Assembly: GCA_947504045.1 (NCBI GenBank)
Contig: CANNFY010000002.1
Coordinates: forward strand, 372,001-436,000
Source of the DNA: an uncultured Maribacter sp.
GTDB taxonomy: Bacteria > Bacteroidota > Bacteroidia > Flavobacteriales > Flavobacteriaceae
DNA length: 64,000 nucleotides
Direction: 5' to 3'
Part shown: positions 1-9,884 of the stretch, in pieces
Numbering within the stretch: the stretch's first letter is position 1
Layout: each line of letters begins with the position of its first letter
Notes under the pieces: model-generated
The model's input: the letters and a program-made list of their open reading frames with translations, nothing else
What the model was told of the DNA's origin: nothing
Databases searched by the model: none
Translations under genes and position numbers: made by a program

Positions 1-969
1 TTCTTCTAAAATATCTTCATGTACATATAACACTTTTAATGCTGTACAACGTTGCCCATTAAAAGATAACGTACCTGCTAAACACTCATTTATTGTTAAA
101 TCTAGATCTGCATCGGGCAATACAATTGCAGGGTTTTTAGCTTCTAAGCCTAAAACCAATCGTAAACGATTACTCTTAGGGTGTTGCTCTTGTAGAGCAT
201 TTGCAGATTTACTATTACCAATTAAAGCAAGGGCATCTACTTTTCCTGTTTGCATAATAGGTGCTGCAACTGCCCTACCTCTACCAAAAATAATATTTAC
301 TACTCCTTTAGGAAAACTACTTTGAAAAGCCTCTAAAAGTGGCGTAATTAATAATACCCCATGTTTTGCTGGCTTAAATATGGTAGTATTACCCATTATT
401 ATAGCTGGAATTAATAACGCAAAAGTTTCATTAAGAGGATAGTTATAAGGTCCTAAACAAAGTACAACCCCTAATGGTCCTCTTTTTATATGTGCATAAA
501 CTCCATCATGTTTTTGAAATTTAGCTGCATTACGATCTAATTGCTTATAATCTTCAATAGTATCATTAATATACTCTACAGTACGATCAAATTCTTTTTC
601 TGAATCTGGTAAAGATTTTCCAATTTCCCACATTAAAAGCTTAACAATCTCCTCACGTTTTGTGCTCATTTTTTGAACAAAGGTCTCCATACATTCTATA
701 CGGTCTTTTACATGCATTGTAGGCCATACACCTTGACCTTTATTATATGCCCCTAGAGCAGCATCTAAGGCACTTAAAGCTTCTGGTTCTCCCATATCTG
801 GAATAGTACCTAAAAGTGTAGGTTTATACTCTTTAGTAGAAGATATGGTAGAAAAAACTTCTGTAGAATTACCATCCCATTCTTTTAATTCTCCATCTAC
901 CAAATATTGTTTTTGGTTTATAGTTTCTGTAATTTGAAATTGCTCCGGAATTAGCACCTCGTTACTCAT
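1..969 (-). CDS. gapN: NADP-dependent glyceraldehyde-3-phosphate dehydrogenase, non-phosphorylating (3' end outside window)
   Basis: Aldehyde dehydrogenase superfamily enzyme, probably oxidising glyceraldehyde-3-phosphate directly to 3-phosphoglycerate and making NADPH. The ORF track misses it because it runs off the left edge: 323 codons are present and the C-terminal third is missing. The start is ATG at 969 ([11 protein letters not shown]). Visible motifs are GPYNYPLNE (substrate/cofactor region), LGLEAKNPA with the general-base glutamate, and FNGQRCTA with the catalytic cysteine. The [19 protein letters not shown] stretch resembles plant-type GapN more than generic ALDHs, which is why I choose GapN over succinate-semialdehyde or betaine aldehyde dehydrogenase. 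It lies downstream of ilvA on the same strand, but a 160-bp gap with a palindromic site suggests its own promoter. Confidence 0.85.
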   Translation of the reverse strand, partial: MSNEVLIPEQFQITETINQKQYLVDGELKEWDGNSTEVFSTISSTKEYKPTLLGTIPDMGEPEALSALDAALGAYNKGQGVWPTMHVKDRIECMETFVQKMSTKREEIVKLLMWEIGKSLPDSEKEFDRTVEYINDTIEDYKQLDRNAAKFQKHDGVYAHIKRGPLGVVLCLGPYNYPLNETFALLIPAIIMGNTTIFKPAKHGVLLITPLLEAFQSSFPKGVVNIIFGRGRAVAAPIMQTGKVDALALIGNSKSANALQEQHPKSNRLRLVLGLEAKNPAIVLPDADLDLTINECLAGTLSFNGQRCTALKVLYVHEDILEE

Positions 970-1081
970 TTTTGTTCTTTTTTAAGAATTTGATTTTATC
1001 ACATTCATTACGTACAACTAAGTTAGTAAAAAACACAGGTAAATAACCTTCTAAATTATCTAATTTATAAGTAGTTATAAC

Positions 1082-1095
1082 CGAAAACGTTTTCG
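1082..1095. promoter_or_regulatory. Perfect 14-bp palindrome, LacI-family-type operator candidate
   Basis: The sequence CGAAAACGTTTTCG is a perfect palindrome with a central CG flanked by AAA/TTT, the usual shape of LacI/GalR-family operators. It sits in the ilvA-gapN intergenic region, 113 bp upstream of the gapN start codon. Inference: a sugar-responsive LacI-type regulator controls gapN. No regulator gene is nearby, and it could also be part of a weak terminator for the ilv operon, because it is followed on the minus strand by a mixed rather than a T-rich run. Confidence 0.5.
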
Positions 1096-1131
1096 ATTTT
1101 TATTTTTCCAAAGAAGGTTCTAAAAGGTAGA

Positions 1132-2382
1132 TTATACCAGGTATTGAAAAAGGTCTGGCTTGTTATTTAAATACTCACCAAAGAAATTATTTTCTTTCAT
1201 TCTTACTATTAAAGGCTCTAAATCCGCAGGGCTTTTTAACTCTATTCCTACTACTGCAGGTGCGTTTTCTTTACTAGATTTTTTAGAGTATTCAAAGTGT
1301 GTAATATCGTCTGTAGGGCCTAAAATTTCAGTAACAAATTCTTTTAAAGCTCCTGGCCTTTGCGGAAAACGAACCATAAAATAGTGTTTTAACTGTCCGT
1401 ACAATAAAGCTCTTTCTTTTATTTCTGCAGTACGTGTAATATCGTTATTACTACCACTAATTATACAGACTACGTTTTTACCTTCTATTTCTTTTTTAAA
1501 ATAGTCTAAAGCTGTTATTGTTAAAGCTCCTGCTGGTTCAACAACTACAGCATCTCTATTATATAAATCTAAAATGGTTTGGCACACTTTACCTTCTGGT
1601 ACCGTTTGTATTTTATATAAATTATTTTTACAAACATTAAAAGTAAGATCACCAACTCTTTTTACAGCTGCGCCATCAATAAATTTATCTATAGTTTGTA
1701 ATGTAGTATTTTCTCCATTAGTAATAGAGGTTTTCATGGAGGGTGCTCCTTCTGGCTCTACTCCTATTATTTTAGTATTTGGAGAAAGTGATTTTATTAC
1801 TCCTAAAATTCCAGAAGCAAGTCCGCCTCCGCCAATGGGAACAAAAATATAATCTATAGGGCTTTTAGTTTGCTCTAAAATTTCTAATCCAACGGTTCCT
1901 TGTCCTTCTATAATTTTAGGGTCATCAAAAGGGTGAACAAAAGTTTTATTGTTTGTATCGCAAAAGGTTTTTGCTGCATTAAAGGAGTCATCAAAAGTAT
2001 CTCCTTCTAAAATTATTGTAACCCAATTTTCTCCAAACATTTTAGTTTGCTCAACTTTTTGCTTGGGAGTTACTGCAGGCATAAAAATAGTACCTTTTAT
2101 TCCTAAGTGTTTACATGCATATGCAACACCTTGTGCATGATTACCTGCACTAGCACAAACTACTCCTTTTTTTCTTTCATCAGAAGAAAGGGAACTTATT
2201 TTATTATATGCACCTCTTATTTTATAAGAGCGCACTCTTTGCAAATCTTCTCTTTTTAAAAGAATATTGGCATTGTATTTTTTAGCAAGTCGTAAACTAA
2301 AAGAAAGCGGCGTAACATCAACTACTTGTTGAATGTTATTCGCCGCTTTTTTAATATTCTCAATTGTTGGGAAGTACGTCAT
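1132..2382 (-). CDS. ilvA: Threonine ammonia-lyase (threonine dehydratase), biosynthetic
   Basis: PLP enzyme that deaminates L-threonine to 2-oxobutanoate, the first committed step to isoleucine. 416 aa. The N-terminal PLP domain carries the Schiff-base lysine in VRSYKIRGAYN, the asparagine loop SAGNHAQG and the phosphate-binding glycine loop GGGGLASG. The last ~90 residues (from about 330, LKHYFMVRFPQRPGALKEF) form one ACT-like regulatory domain, so this is the shorter form and not the two-ACT E. coli form. It is the last gene of the ilvDBNCA operon, 44 bp after ilvC. Its place with isoleucine genes supports a biosynthetic rather than catabolic role. Confidence 0.93.
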   Translation of the reverse strand: MTYFPTIENIKKAANNIQQVVDVTPLSFSLRLAKKYNANILLKREDLQRVRSYKIRGAYNKISSLSSDERKKGVVCASAGNHAQGVAYACKHLGIKGTIFMPAVTPKQKVEQTKMFGENWVTIILEGDTFDDSFNAAKTFCDTNNKTFVHPFDDPKIIEGQGTVGLEILEQTKSPIDYIFVPIGGGGLASGILGVIKSLSPNTKIIGVEPEGAPSMKTSITNGENTTLQTIDKFIDGAAVKRVGDLTFNVCKNNLYKIQTVPEGKVCQTILDLYNRDAVVVEPAGALTITALDYFKKEIEGKNVVCIISGSNNDITRTAEIKERALLYGQLKHYFMVRFPQRPGALKEFVTEILGPTDDITHFEYSKKSSKENAPAVVGIELKSPADLEPLIVRMKENNFFGEYLNNKPDLFQYLV

Positions 2383-2426
2383 AGGTTTTGTACTCCCTTA
2401 AGTTCTCCCAAGGGAGGGAAATTTAA

Positions 2427-3899
2427 TTATACAATTGGTTTCATTGCTGTCATAGAAGCTCTTAATCTTGCACCAACTATTTCAACTGGGTGCTCTCTTA
2501 AAATCTTATTAACTTCAATTAATTTAGCATTATCTACTCCATTATCATCATTAGCTAAACCTTTACCAATAATATCTGTATCAACATTTTTCATAAAATC
2601 TGTTAATAACGGCTTACAAGCATGGTCAAATAAATAACAACCGTATTCTGCAGTATCTGAAATTACTCTATTCATTTCAAATAATTTTTTTCTTGCGATA
2701 GTATTTGCAATTAACGGAGTTTCGTGTAAAGACTCGTAATAAGCAGACTCATCTATAATACCAGAATCTGTCATAGCTTCAAAAGCTAACTCTACACCAG
2801 CTCTTACCATTGCTACCATTAAGATACCATTATCATAAAATTCTTGCTCAGAAATTTCAACATCACCAGCAGGAGTTTTTTCAAAAGCAGTTTCTCCAGT
2901 TGCAGCTCTCCATCCTAATAAGTTTTTATCATCATTAGCCCAGTCTTCCATCATTGTTTTAGAAAACTCACCTTCCATAATATCATCCATATGTTTTTGG
3001 AATAATGGACGCATAATATCTTTTAACTCTTCTGATAATTCAAAAGCTTTTATTTTTGCTGGGTTAGATAAACGATCCATCATATTAGTAATTCCACCAT
3101 ATTTAAGACCTTCTGTAACAGTTTCCCATCCGTACTGAATAAGTTTAGAAGCATACCCTGCATCTATTCCTTTTTCAATCATTTTATCAAAACAAAGAAT
3201 AGAACCTGTTTGTAACAAACCACATAAAATAGTTTGCTCTCCCATTAAATCTGACTTTACTTCCGCTACAAAAGAAGATTCTAAAACTCCTGCTCTATCT
3301 CCACCTGTACCAACAGCATAAGCTTTAGCTTCTGCTAAACCTTTTCCTTGAGGGTCATTTTCTGGGTGAACTGCAATTAAAGTTGGCACACCAAATCCTC
3401 TTTTATATTCTTCTCTTACTTCAGAACCAGGACTTTTAGGCGCTACCATAATTACAGTAAGATCTTCTCTTACTTGCATACCTTCTTCTACAATGTTAAA
3501 ACCGTGAGAATATGATAATGTAGCTCCTTTTTTCATTAAAGGCATAACCGCACTTACCACAGCTGTATGTTGCTTATCTGGTGTAAGGTTAATTAACAAA
3601 TCTGCTGTTGGTATTAATTCTTCATACGTACCAACTGTAAATCCATTTTCAGAAGCGTTTTTAAAAGACTGTCTTTTTTCTTTTATAGCTGCATCTCTAA
3701 GTGTATAAGAAACATCTAAACCAGAGTCTCTCATGTTTAATCCTTGATTAAGACCTTGAGCTCCACAACCAACAATTACTATTTTCTTTCCTTTTAAAGC
3801 CGATACACCATCGGAGAATTCTGTAGAATCCATAAATCTACATTTCCCTAATTGGGTAAGTTTATCTCTTAAAGATAGTGTATTAAAATAATTTGCCAT
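2427..3899 (-). CDS. ilvC: Ketol-acid reductoisomerase (class II, long form)
   Basis: NADPH- and Mg-dependent enzyme that isomerises and reduces 2-acetolactate or 2-aceto-2-hydroxybutanoate to the dihydroxy acids of valine/leucine and isoleucine synthesis. At 490 aa it is the long class II form with a duplicated C-terminal knotted domain, like E. coli IlvC, rather than the ~330-aa class I form. A Rossmann motif [10 protein letters not shown] is at about residue 44. Metal-binding acidic residues typical of the knotted domain are in [11 protein letters not shown] and in the repeated [22 protein letters not shown] stretch. It is fourth in the ilv operon, 29 bp after ilvN. Confidence 0.95.
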   Translation of the reverse strand: MANYFNTLSLRDKLTQLGKCRFMDSTEFSDGVSALKGKKIVIVGCGAQGLNQGLNMRDSGLDVSYTLRDAAIKEKRQSFKNASENGFTVGTYEELIPTADLLINLTPDKQHTAVVSAVMPLMKKGATLSYSHGFNIVEEGMQVREDLTVIMVAPKSPGSEVREEYKRGFGVPTLIAVHPENDPQGKGLAEAKAYAVGTGGDRAGVLESSFVAEVKSDLMGEQTILCGLLQTGSILCFDKMIEKGIDAGYASKLIQYGWETVTEGLKYGGITNMMDRLSNPAKIKAFELSEELKDIMRPLFQKHMDDIMEGEFSKTMMEDWANDDKNLLGWRAATGETAFEKTPAGDVEISEQEFYDNGILMVAMVRAGVELAFEAMTDSGIIDESAYYESLHETPLIANTIARKKLFEMNRVISDTAEYGCYLFDHACKPLLTDFMKNVDTDIIGKGLANDDNGVDNAKLIEVNKILREHPVEIVGARLRASMTAMKPIV

Positions 3900-3928
3900 T
3901 TTACTTTCTTATTTTGAATTTAGATTAT

Positions 3929-4456
3929 TTAATTTTCTTGTAATTTATTTAATATAGATGATATATCCATTTGTTCTTTAGAAACAGAAATACGCCCAGA
4001 ACGTACAAATTGCATTATACCAAATGGTTTTAATTGGTCATGCATTTCTTCAATCTCACTTCTTCTTCCTGTTTTAGCAAGTACAAAAAACTCTCTTGCA
4101 ACAGTAACAATCTGAGAATTACTCTCTTTAATTATATTTTGTATTTGACGTTCATCAAACAATAAATCTGATTTTATTTTAAATAAAGCAGATTCTTGAA
4201 AAATAGTTTCTTCATCGGTATGATAAAAAGCTTTAATAACTTCTATCTGCTTTTCTATTTGTCCAACAAGTTTTCTAGCTGTTTCTTCGGTTATATAACA
4301 TACTATTGTAAACTTAGAAACATCATCAATCTCTGATTTAGAGACATTTAAACTTACTACGTTTATATGTCTTTTTAAAAATATACCAGATATTCTATTT
4401 AACAAACCTACGTTATTCTCTGAGTATACTGAAATCGTAAATCTTTCTTTTTCCAT
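3929..4456 (-). CDS. ilvN: Acetolactate synthase small (regulatory) subunit
   Basis: Regulatory subunit that activates the IlvB catalytic subunit and usually gives valine feedback control. 175 aa, close to the usual 160-175. An ACT domain opens the protein (FTISVYSENNVGLLNRISGIF, glycine-leucine turn for amino acid binding). A second ferredoxin-like C-terminal domain includes IVTVAREFFVLAKTGRRSE. It lies 23 bp after ilvB in the same operon. The symbol ilvN or ilvH is a matter of convention. Confidence 0.92.
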   Translation of the reverse strand: MEKERFTISVYSENNVGLLNRISGIFLKRHINVVSLNVSKSEIDDVSKFTIVCYITEETARKLVGQIEKQIEVIKAFYHTDEETIFQESALFKIKSDLLFDERQIQNIIKESNSQIVTVAREFFVLAKTGRRSEIEEMHDQLKPFGIMQFVRSGRISVSKEQMDISSILNKLQEN

Positions 4457-4479
4457 GACTTCTTTTCTCTAAATCTTAA

Positions 4480-6213
4480 TTATTTTAATCTAACATCTGA
4501 AACCGATGCACCAGATGGTATCATTGGAAAAACGTTATCTTCTTGTTCTACTCTTACTTCTAAGAAATATGGATCTTTAGATGCCATCATTTCTTCTATA
4601 GCTCCTTTTAAATCTTTTCTTTCGGATACTCTATTTGCTTTAATATGATATCCTTCCGCAATTTTTACAAAATCAGGATTTGTCATTATAGTTGATGCAT
4701 ATCTTCTATCAAAGAACAATTCTTGCCATTGTCTTACCATTCCTAAATGCTCATTATTAAGCACTACAATTTTTACTGGAATATTGTGTTGAAAAATAAC
4801 ACCTAGTTCTTGAATAGTCATTTGGTATCCACCGTCTCCAATAATTGCAACTACCTCACGTTCCATTGCTCCCATTTTAGCTCCTATAGCAGCTGGCAAA
4901 GCAAAGCCCATGGTTCCTAAACCACCTGAAGTAACATTACTTTTGGTTTGTTTAAATTTAGCATATCTACAAGCAAACATTTGGTGTTGCCCAACATCAG
5001 AAACTATTACCGCTTTATTTTCTGAAGCTATATTAATTTCTTTCATTACCTCTCCCATTGTTAACCCTGGTTTAGTAGGATTCAACTGTGGATTAATAAT
5101 TTGCTCTTCTTCTATTTTATGCTTCTTCTTAAACTCGTTATGCCATTCTTCGTGACTATTTTTATTAATTTTTGGTAAAATTAATTCTAAAGTCTCTTTT
5201 GAGTTTCCTAAAACTGCAATATCGGACATTACATTTTTATTAATCTCAGCAGGGTCAATTTCAAAATGAATGACTTTTGCTTGTTTAGCATATGTGTCTA
5301 AGCTTCCTGTTACACGATCATCAAAACGCATTCCTATTGCAATTAACAGATCACACTCGTTTGTTAAAACATTTGGCCCATAATTACCATGCATACCTAC
5401 CATACCAACATTTAACGGGTGGTCAGAGTCTAAGGCAGACAAACCTAATATTGTCCATGCAGCAGGTATACCAGCTTTTTCTATTAAAGCCTTTAATTGT
5501 TCTTCTGCTTCACCTAAAATTACACCTTGACCAAAAACTATAAATGGTTTTTTTGCATTATTAATTAATGTAGCTGCAGCATCTATAGCAGACATATCTG
5601 GTTTAGGAACCGGATCATAACTACGAACTAGATTGCATGGTTCATAAGAAAATTCAATTTCTTCAAATTGTGCATTTTTTGTAATATCAACCAATACTGG
5701 CCCTGGTCTTCCTGAACGCGCTATATAAAAAGCTTTTGCTAATATTTCTGGTATTTCACTAGCTTTTGTTACTTGGTAATTCCATTTAGTTACTGGTGTA
5801 GAAATACCAATAATATCTGTTTCTTGAAAAGCATCTGAACCTAATAAATGTCTAGGCACTTGTCCTGTAATACAGACCATTGGTGTAGAATCTATTTGTG
5901 CATCGGCAATACCAGTAACAAGGTTTGTTGCTCCTGGTCCGGAGGTAGCCATAGCTACTCCTACTTTACCCGTAACTCTTGCATACCCTTGAGCTGCATG
6001 TGTAGCCCCTTGCTCATGACGTGTTAATATATGTGTTAATTTATCTTGAAATTTATATAGTTCGTCATAGACAGGCATTATTGCTCCTCCAGGATAACCG
6101 TATAATAAATCTACTCCTTCTGCTATTAGGCAATGTATAATAGCCTCTGCTCCACTTATTTTCATTGTGGTCTGCTTTTTAGTTTCTGTTTTATTTGCTT
6201 TCAATGTTTCCAT
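4480..6213 (-). CDS. ilvB: Acetolactate synthase large (catalytic) subunit, biosynthetic type
   Basis: TPP-, Mg- and FAD-dependent enzyme that condenses pyruvate with pyruvate or 2-oxobutanoate. 577 aa. Three domains can be followed: an N-terminal PYR domain with the TPP-activating glutamate in HEQGATHAAQGYARVTG, a central FAD-binding domain, and a C-terminal PP domain with the TPP motif GDGGYQMTIQEL through IVVLNNEHLGMVRQWQELFF. The N-terminus METLKANKTETKKQ is an untypical extension; an internal Met at MKISGAEAII (residue 17) is an equally good start. It is the second operon gene, 64 bp downstream of ilvD. Confidence 0.95.
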   Translation of the reverse strand: METLKANKTETKKQTTMKISGAEAIIHCLIAEGVDLLYGYPGGAIMPVYDELYKFQDKLTHILTRHEQGATHAAQGYARVTGKVGVAMATSGPGATNLVTGIADAQIDSTPMVCITGQVPRHLLGSDAFQETDIIGISTPVTKWNYQVTKASEIPEILAKAFYIARSGRPGPVLVDITKNAQFEEIEFSYEPCNLVRSYDPVPKPDMSAIDAAATLINNAKKPFIVFGQGVILGEAEEQLKALIEKAGIPAAWTILGLSALDSDHPLNVGMVGMHGNYGPNVLTNECDLLIAIGMRFDDRVTGSLDTYAKQAKVIHFEIDPAEINKNVMSDIAVLGNSKETLELILPKINKNSHEEWHNEFKKKHKIEEEQIINPQLNPTKPGLTMGEVMKEINIASENKAVIVSDVGQHQMFACRYAKFKQTKSNVTSGGLGTMGFALPAAIGAKMGAMEREVVAIIGDGGYQMTIQELGVIFQHNIPVKIVVLNNEHLGMVRQWQELFFDRRYASTIMTNPDFVKIAEGYHIKANRVSERKDLKGAIEEMMASKDPYFLEVRVEQEDNVFPMIPSGASVSDVRLK

Positions 6214-6277
6214 AAGCCATATCCCAACTTAAATAGATTATATTTAGGTTTTTGGGGATTACTTTATTTTAATTTAC

Positions 6278-7954
6278 TTAAAACTCGTCTGTTACACATC
6301 CTTCTGAAGCAGAAGAAACCGAACGAGCATACTTGTATAATACTCCTTTTTTAAATTTTAAATCTGGCTGTACCCAAGCTTCTTTTCTTTTTACTAATTC
6401 TTCATCAGAAACATCTACAGTAATTGAGTTTGTTTCTGCATCAATAGTAATAATATCGCCATCTTTTACTAATGCAATAGTACCACCTTCTTGTGCTTCT
6501 GGAGAAATATGACCAACCACAAAACCGTGTGTACCACCAGAAAAACGTCCGTCTGTAATTAGTGCCACATCTTTTCCTAAGCCTGCTCCCATAATAGCTG
6601 CTGTAGGTTTTAGCATTTCTGGCATTCCTGGTCCACCTTTAGGTCCTTCGTATCTAATAACTACGACATCTCCTTTTTTAACCAGACCGTTTTTAATACC
6701 ATCATTTGCAGCATACTCCCCATTAAATACTTTTGCGGTTCCTTTAAAAAGCAGTCCTTCTTTACCTGTTATTTTTGCTACAGAACCGTTTTTAGCTAAG
6801 TTTCCGTATAACATACGTAAATGCCCTGTTCTTTTAATAGGGTTTTCTAATGGCTTTATAACATCTTGCCCTTCGGTTAAATCTGGGGCATCTGCTAAAT
6901 TTTCTGCCAACGTTTTTCCTGTAACAGTTAAACAATCGCCATGTAATAAACCATTGTTTAATAAGTACTTTAATACCGCAGGTATTCCTCCTACTCTGTG
7001 CACATCTTCCATTAAATATTTACCACTTGGTTTTAAATCTGCGATAAATGGTGTTGTGTCACTAATTTTTTGAAAATCTTCTAATGTAAATTTAATATCT
7101 GCAGCTCTTGCAATTGCTAAGAAGTGTAATACTGCATTTGTTGAACCTCCCATTATTGTAACAAGACGAATAGCATTTTCTAATGATTTTCGTGTTACAA
7201 TATCTAAAGGTTTAATATCTTTTTCTAATAATATTTTTATAGCTTGACCCGCAGCTATTGAACCTTTTTTCTTTTCATCACCTTCTGCAGGGTTTGATGA
7301 ATTGTATGGTAATGCCATTCCTAAAGCTTCAATTGCAGAAGCCATAGTATTAGCAGTATACATACCTCCACAAGCTCCTGCACCTGGACAAGCTTTTTCA
7401 ATTACATTTTGGTATTCTTTATCATCTATACTACCAGCTACTTTAGCTCCCCACGCTTCAAAAGCAGAAACAACATCTAACTTTTTACCGCCATGAAGAC
7501 CAGAAGCTATGGTACCACCATAAACCAAAATTGCCGGACGATTTAAACGTAACATTGCCATAAGAGCTCCTGGCATATTTTTATCACATCCAACTACAGT
7601 AATTAATCCGTCATAAGACATTGCCTGTACAACAGTTTCCATTGAGTCTGCAATAACGTCTCTAGAAGGTAATGAAAAACGCATTCCTGGTGTACCCATA
7701 GAAATACCATCACTTACTCCAATAGTATTAAATATTAACCCAACAACGTCTTTATTAATGGTACCTTCTTTTACAAGTTTTGCCAAATCATTTAAATGCA
7801 TATTACAAGGGTTACCCTCATAACCTGTACTTGCTATTCCTACTAAAGGTTTTTCAAAATCTTCTTTTGTTAAACCTATAGCATGCAACATTGCTTGTGC
7901 TGCTGGCTGTGTATCATCTTGAGTAACGTTTTTACTGAACTTATTTAATTTCAT
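6278..7954 (-). CDS. ilvD: Dihydroxy-acid dehydratase
   Basis: Iron-sulfur enzyme that dehydrates 2,3-dihydroxy acids to the 2-oxo acids of valine and isoleucine. 558 aa, the usual length. Cluster cysteines are in [22 protein letters not shown] and [12 protein letters not shown], which matches the bacterial IlvD family. It is the first structural gene of the ilv operon. About 320 nt of leader RNA separate its ATG from a 15-codon leader ORF and terminator hairpin (separate entries), so its expression probably depends on attenuation. Confidence 0.95.
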   Translation of the reverse strand: MKLNKFSKNVTQDDTQPAAQAMLHAIGLTKEDFEKPLVGIASTGYEGNPCNMHLNDLAKLVKEGTINKDVVGLIFNTIGVSDGISMGTPGMRFSLPSRDVIADSMETVVQAMSYDGLITVVGCDKNMPGALMAMLRLNRPAILVYGGTIASGLHGGKKLDVVSAFEAWGAKVAGSIDDKEYQNVIEKACPGAGACGGMYTANTMASAIEALGMALPYNSSNPAEGDEKKKGSIAAGQAIKILLEKDIKPLDIVTRKSLENAIRLVTIMGGSTNAVLHFLAIARAADIKFTLEDFQKISDTTPFIADLKPSGKYLMEDVHRVGGIPAVLKYLLNNGLLHGDCLTVTGKTLAENLADAPDLTEGQDVIKPLENPIKRTGHLRMLYGNLAKNGSVAKITGKEGLLFKGTAKVFNGEYAANDGIKNGLVKKGDVVVIRYEGPKGGPGMPEMLKPTAAIMGAGLGKDVALITDGRFSGGTHGFVVGHISPEAQEGGTIALVKDGDIITIDAETNSITVDVSDEELVKRKEAWVQPDLKFKKGVLYKYARSVSSASEGCVTDEF

Positions 7955-8157
7955 TTATACTATTCTTTCAATTTTATATACTATTATGGTACTCTTAACT
8001 AATCAAATATAATTCTTTACTAGAACCATTTTATTTTAAACTTTTTTTTGGTTCAAATTCAAGTCTATTCAATTTTAATTAATTTACTTAAAATCAAATA
8101 ATTAACATATACTTTTATATCATATTCAATAGTTTTTACTTCTACTTTTTATTTAAT

Positions 8158-8198
8158 AAAGAGGCCTGTATCAGATAAAATATGATACAGGCCTCTTT
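8158..8198 (-). terminator. Perfect 16-bp terminator hairpin, proposed ilv attenuator terminator (also ends the pxp transcript)
   Basis: The arms are AAAGAGGCCTGTATCA and TGATACAGGCCTCTTT with a 9-nt AT-rich loop, a perfect 16-bp stem. Read on the minus strand it follows the leader ORF and precedes ilvD by about 200 nt. The 3' arm ends in TTT followed by ATTAAATAAAAAG, a modest U tract. The first arm can instead pair with an upstream segment (8211-8219), giving an antiterminator. It also stands 110 nt after the pxpC stop, so it could simply terminate the pxpABC transcript; the two roles are compatible. Confidence 0.8.
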
Positions 8199-8224
8199 AC
8201 TTATAGAATACTATATCATCTCTT

Positions 8225-8272
8225 TTAAGAGACAATACTATAGACACTAAATATTGTTAATTTAATTTTCAT
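8225..8272 (-). CDS. ilv operon leader peptide (attenuation), MKIKLTIFSVYSIVS
   Basis: A 15-codon ORF starting at ATG 8272 and ending at TAA 8225-8227. It encodes three Ile, two Val and one Leu, with Ile-Val just before the end. Immediately downstream on the minus strand lies a small hairpin (TCTCTT/AAGAGA), then a segment able to pair with the terminator arm, then the perfect terminator stem, then ilvD. This order of leader ORF, 1:2 hairpin, antiterminator and terminator is the classical plan for attenuation of branched-chain amino acid operons. It is too short for the ORF track. No ribosome binding site helps, as is normal in this phylum. Translation itself is inferred. Confidence 0.65.
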   Translation of the reverse strand: MKIKLTIFSVYSIVS

Positions 8273-8309
8273 TCATCAATATTAATAATTTTTTTTTAAC
8301 TATTACAAA

Positions 8310-9149
8310 CTATAACAACTTTAAAATTACATTATCTCCAAATTTCTTTTGCGCCAATACACTAATTGCCTTATCTGTTAATTGTAAAACCCTTGGATAA
8401 CCCCCAGTAGTTTGACCATCTTTCATAAGTATAATTAATTTACCTGATGGAGTTAATTGTATTGTTCCTGGAAGTGTTGCTGATGTTAACATAGAATAGC
8501 TTAAACCTTCTATAGTTTCTTGAAGCTGGTAAGCCATTCTATCATATTGATTAGAAACTGAAAATAATGTAGTAAACAACCCTTTTATCTGATTTTTATT
8601 TAATAAATTATATTCAGGTCCTTTTGCTACTTCTAATACATTAGTATTTAATAGCGAATTGATTTTTAAATGAGATATTTTAGGATTAAAATCTTTACAT
8701 TCTACATAACCTATTTCATCGGAATTTTTAAAGCACCTTTTATTTGTTATTGGAAAGTAAAAGGAAGCACTATTTAATACCATATTAGATTTAAAACCAC
8801 CTTTAATTGCCAAATAAGCTCTTAATCCTTTATTGAGCTTAGCATAAGACAATACATCGCCACTTTTAACCTTATACACTTTATACAAAGAAATAGGGCT
8901 GGTGTTTAAGGTTACCAAAAACTCTGCTCCTCCTATACAAATGTAGGAATCTGCAGTAAATTCTAAAGTAGGTCCTGTCATTGTAATTTCAATAACTGGT
9001 GCACTTATATTATTTTCTAATAACGCATTTATAACTTTAGTGCTATACGTATCCATACTACCAGACACAGGAACTCCTTTGTCTTTATACCCAAACCTTC
9101 CTTGGTCTTGCAGTGTTGTAAAAAAACCTTGCTTTAATACTTTAAGCAT
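8310..9149 (-). CDS. pxpC: 5-oxoprolinase subunit C (biotin-dependent carboxyltransferase-like, KipA family)
   Basis: Subunit of the ATP-dependent prokaryotic 5-oxoprolinase PxpABC, which opens pyroglutamate to glutamate. 279 aa, slightly short against ~300 for the family. It opens with the typical LKQGFFTTLQDQGRFGYKDKG and has PVSGSMD near residue 29, the KipA signature. The C-terminus holds QTTGGYPRVLQLT. It overlaps pxpB by 8 nt (9142-9149), which suggests translational coupling. It is the last gene of the pxpA-pxpB-pxpC set. Confidence 0.88.
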   Translation of the reverse strand: MLKVLKQGFFTTLQDQGRFGYKDKGVPVSGSMDTYSTKVINALLENNISAPVIEITMTGPTLEFTADSYICIGGAEFLVTLNTSPISLYKVYKVKSGDVLSYAKLNKGLRAYLAIKGGFKSNMVLNSASFYFPITNKRCFKNSDEIGYVECKDFNPKISHLKINSLLNTNVLEVAKGPEYNLLNKNQIKGLFTTLFSVSNQYDRMAYQLQETIEGLSYSMLTSATLPGTIQLTPSGKLIILMKDGQTTGGYPRVLQLTDKAISVLAQKKFGDNVILKLL

Positions 9150-9882
9150 TTATTTTATTTTTTTGAATCGTATAAACCCCTGCTTCATTTTCTATAACAC
9201 ATAAATCGTATTCCGCTTTTTCTATTGCAAAAAACTCTACTTTATCTCCTACGGAAACAAATACTGGTTTATCTACATCAGGATTAAACATAGTTACTGG
9301 GCAATTTCCTATTATATTCCAACCTCCTGGAGATTCTTGCGGATAAATTCCTGTTTGCTTACCTGCAATACCAACCGATCCTTTAATTACTTTTAACCGC
9401 GGAGACTCTCTCCTATTTATTTCTAAACTTGCAGATAGTCCTCCTAAGTACATAAAACCTGGCAAAAAACCGATACCATAAATCGTATATGATTTTTTAG
9501 TATGCATTAAAATTACTTCTTCTACAGTTGTATTAAGCTTATTTGCCACTTCTTCTATATCTATAGCAAATTCTTTATCGTAACAAACTGGAAGTCTCCA
9601 CAAATAAGATTCTCTTGTAACCTTAATTAAGTTTCTTTCTGCATACCACTTATTTAAATTAAATTTTAACACATTAAAGTGTATCGGAAAATTTCTTTCA
9701 ACTAAGGTTAAAGAATTATAAGAGGCAATTATTTCCCATTTTTCTGGAAATAAATATTTTGCAGATAAATAAGCTTTAAATTGCAGAATATCTTCTAAAA
9801 TAGCTTCTTCTACCCTATTTGGCCATTCTATTAAAATTGCATGTTGACCAAATGGCCTTATAGATATAGTATAGTCAGACAC
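9142..9882 (-). CDS. pxpB: 5-oxoprolinase subunit B (KipI family)
   Basis: Second subunit of 5-oxoprolinase. The ORF track begins at 9963, but the first 27 residues (MCSWRYGFRIR...) lie inside pxpA in another frame and do not look like the family. I place the start at GTG 9882 (V-SDYTISIRPFGQHAILIEW), 2 nt after the pxpA stop, giving 246 aa. KipI-type motifs are IYGIGFLPGFMYLGGL and SVGIAGKQTGIYPQESPGGWNIIG, which fit the family well. The tight spacing on both sides fits a pxpABC operon. Confidence 0.88.
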   Translation of the reverse strand: MSDYTISIRPFGQHAILIEWPNRVEEAILEDILQFKAYLSAKYLFPEKWEIIASYNSLTLVERNFPIHFNVLKFNLNKWYAERNLIKVTRESYLWRLPVCYDKEFAIDIEEVANKLNTTVEEVILMHTKKSYTIYGIGFLPGFMYLGGLSASLEINRRESPRLKVIKGSVGIAGKQTGIYPQESPGGWNIIGNCPVTMFNPDVDKPVFVSVGDKVEFFAIEKAEYDLCVIENEAGVYTIQKNKINA

Positions 9883-9884
9883 TC

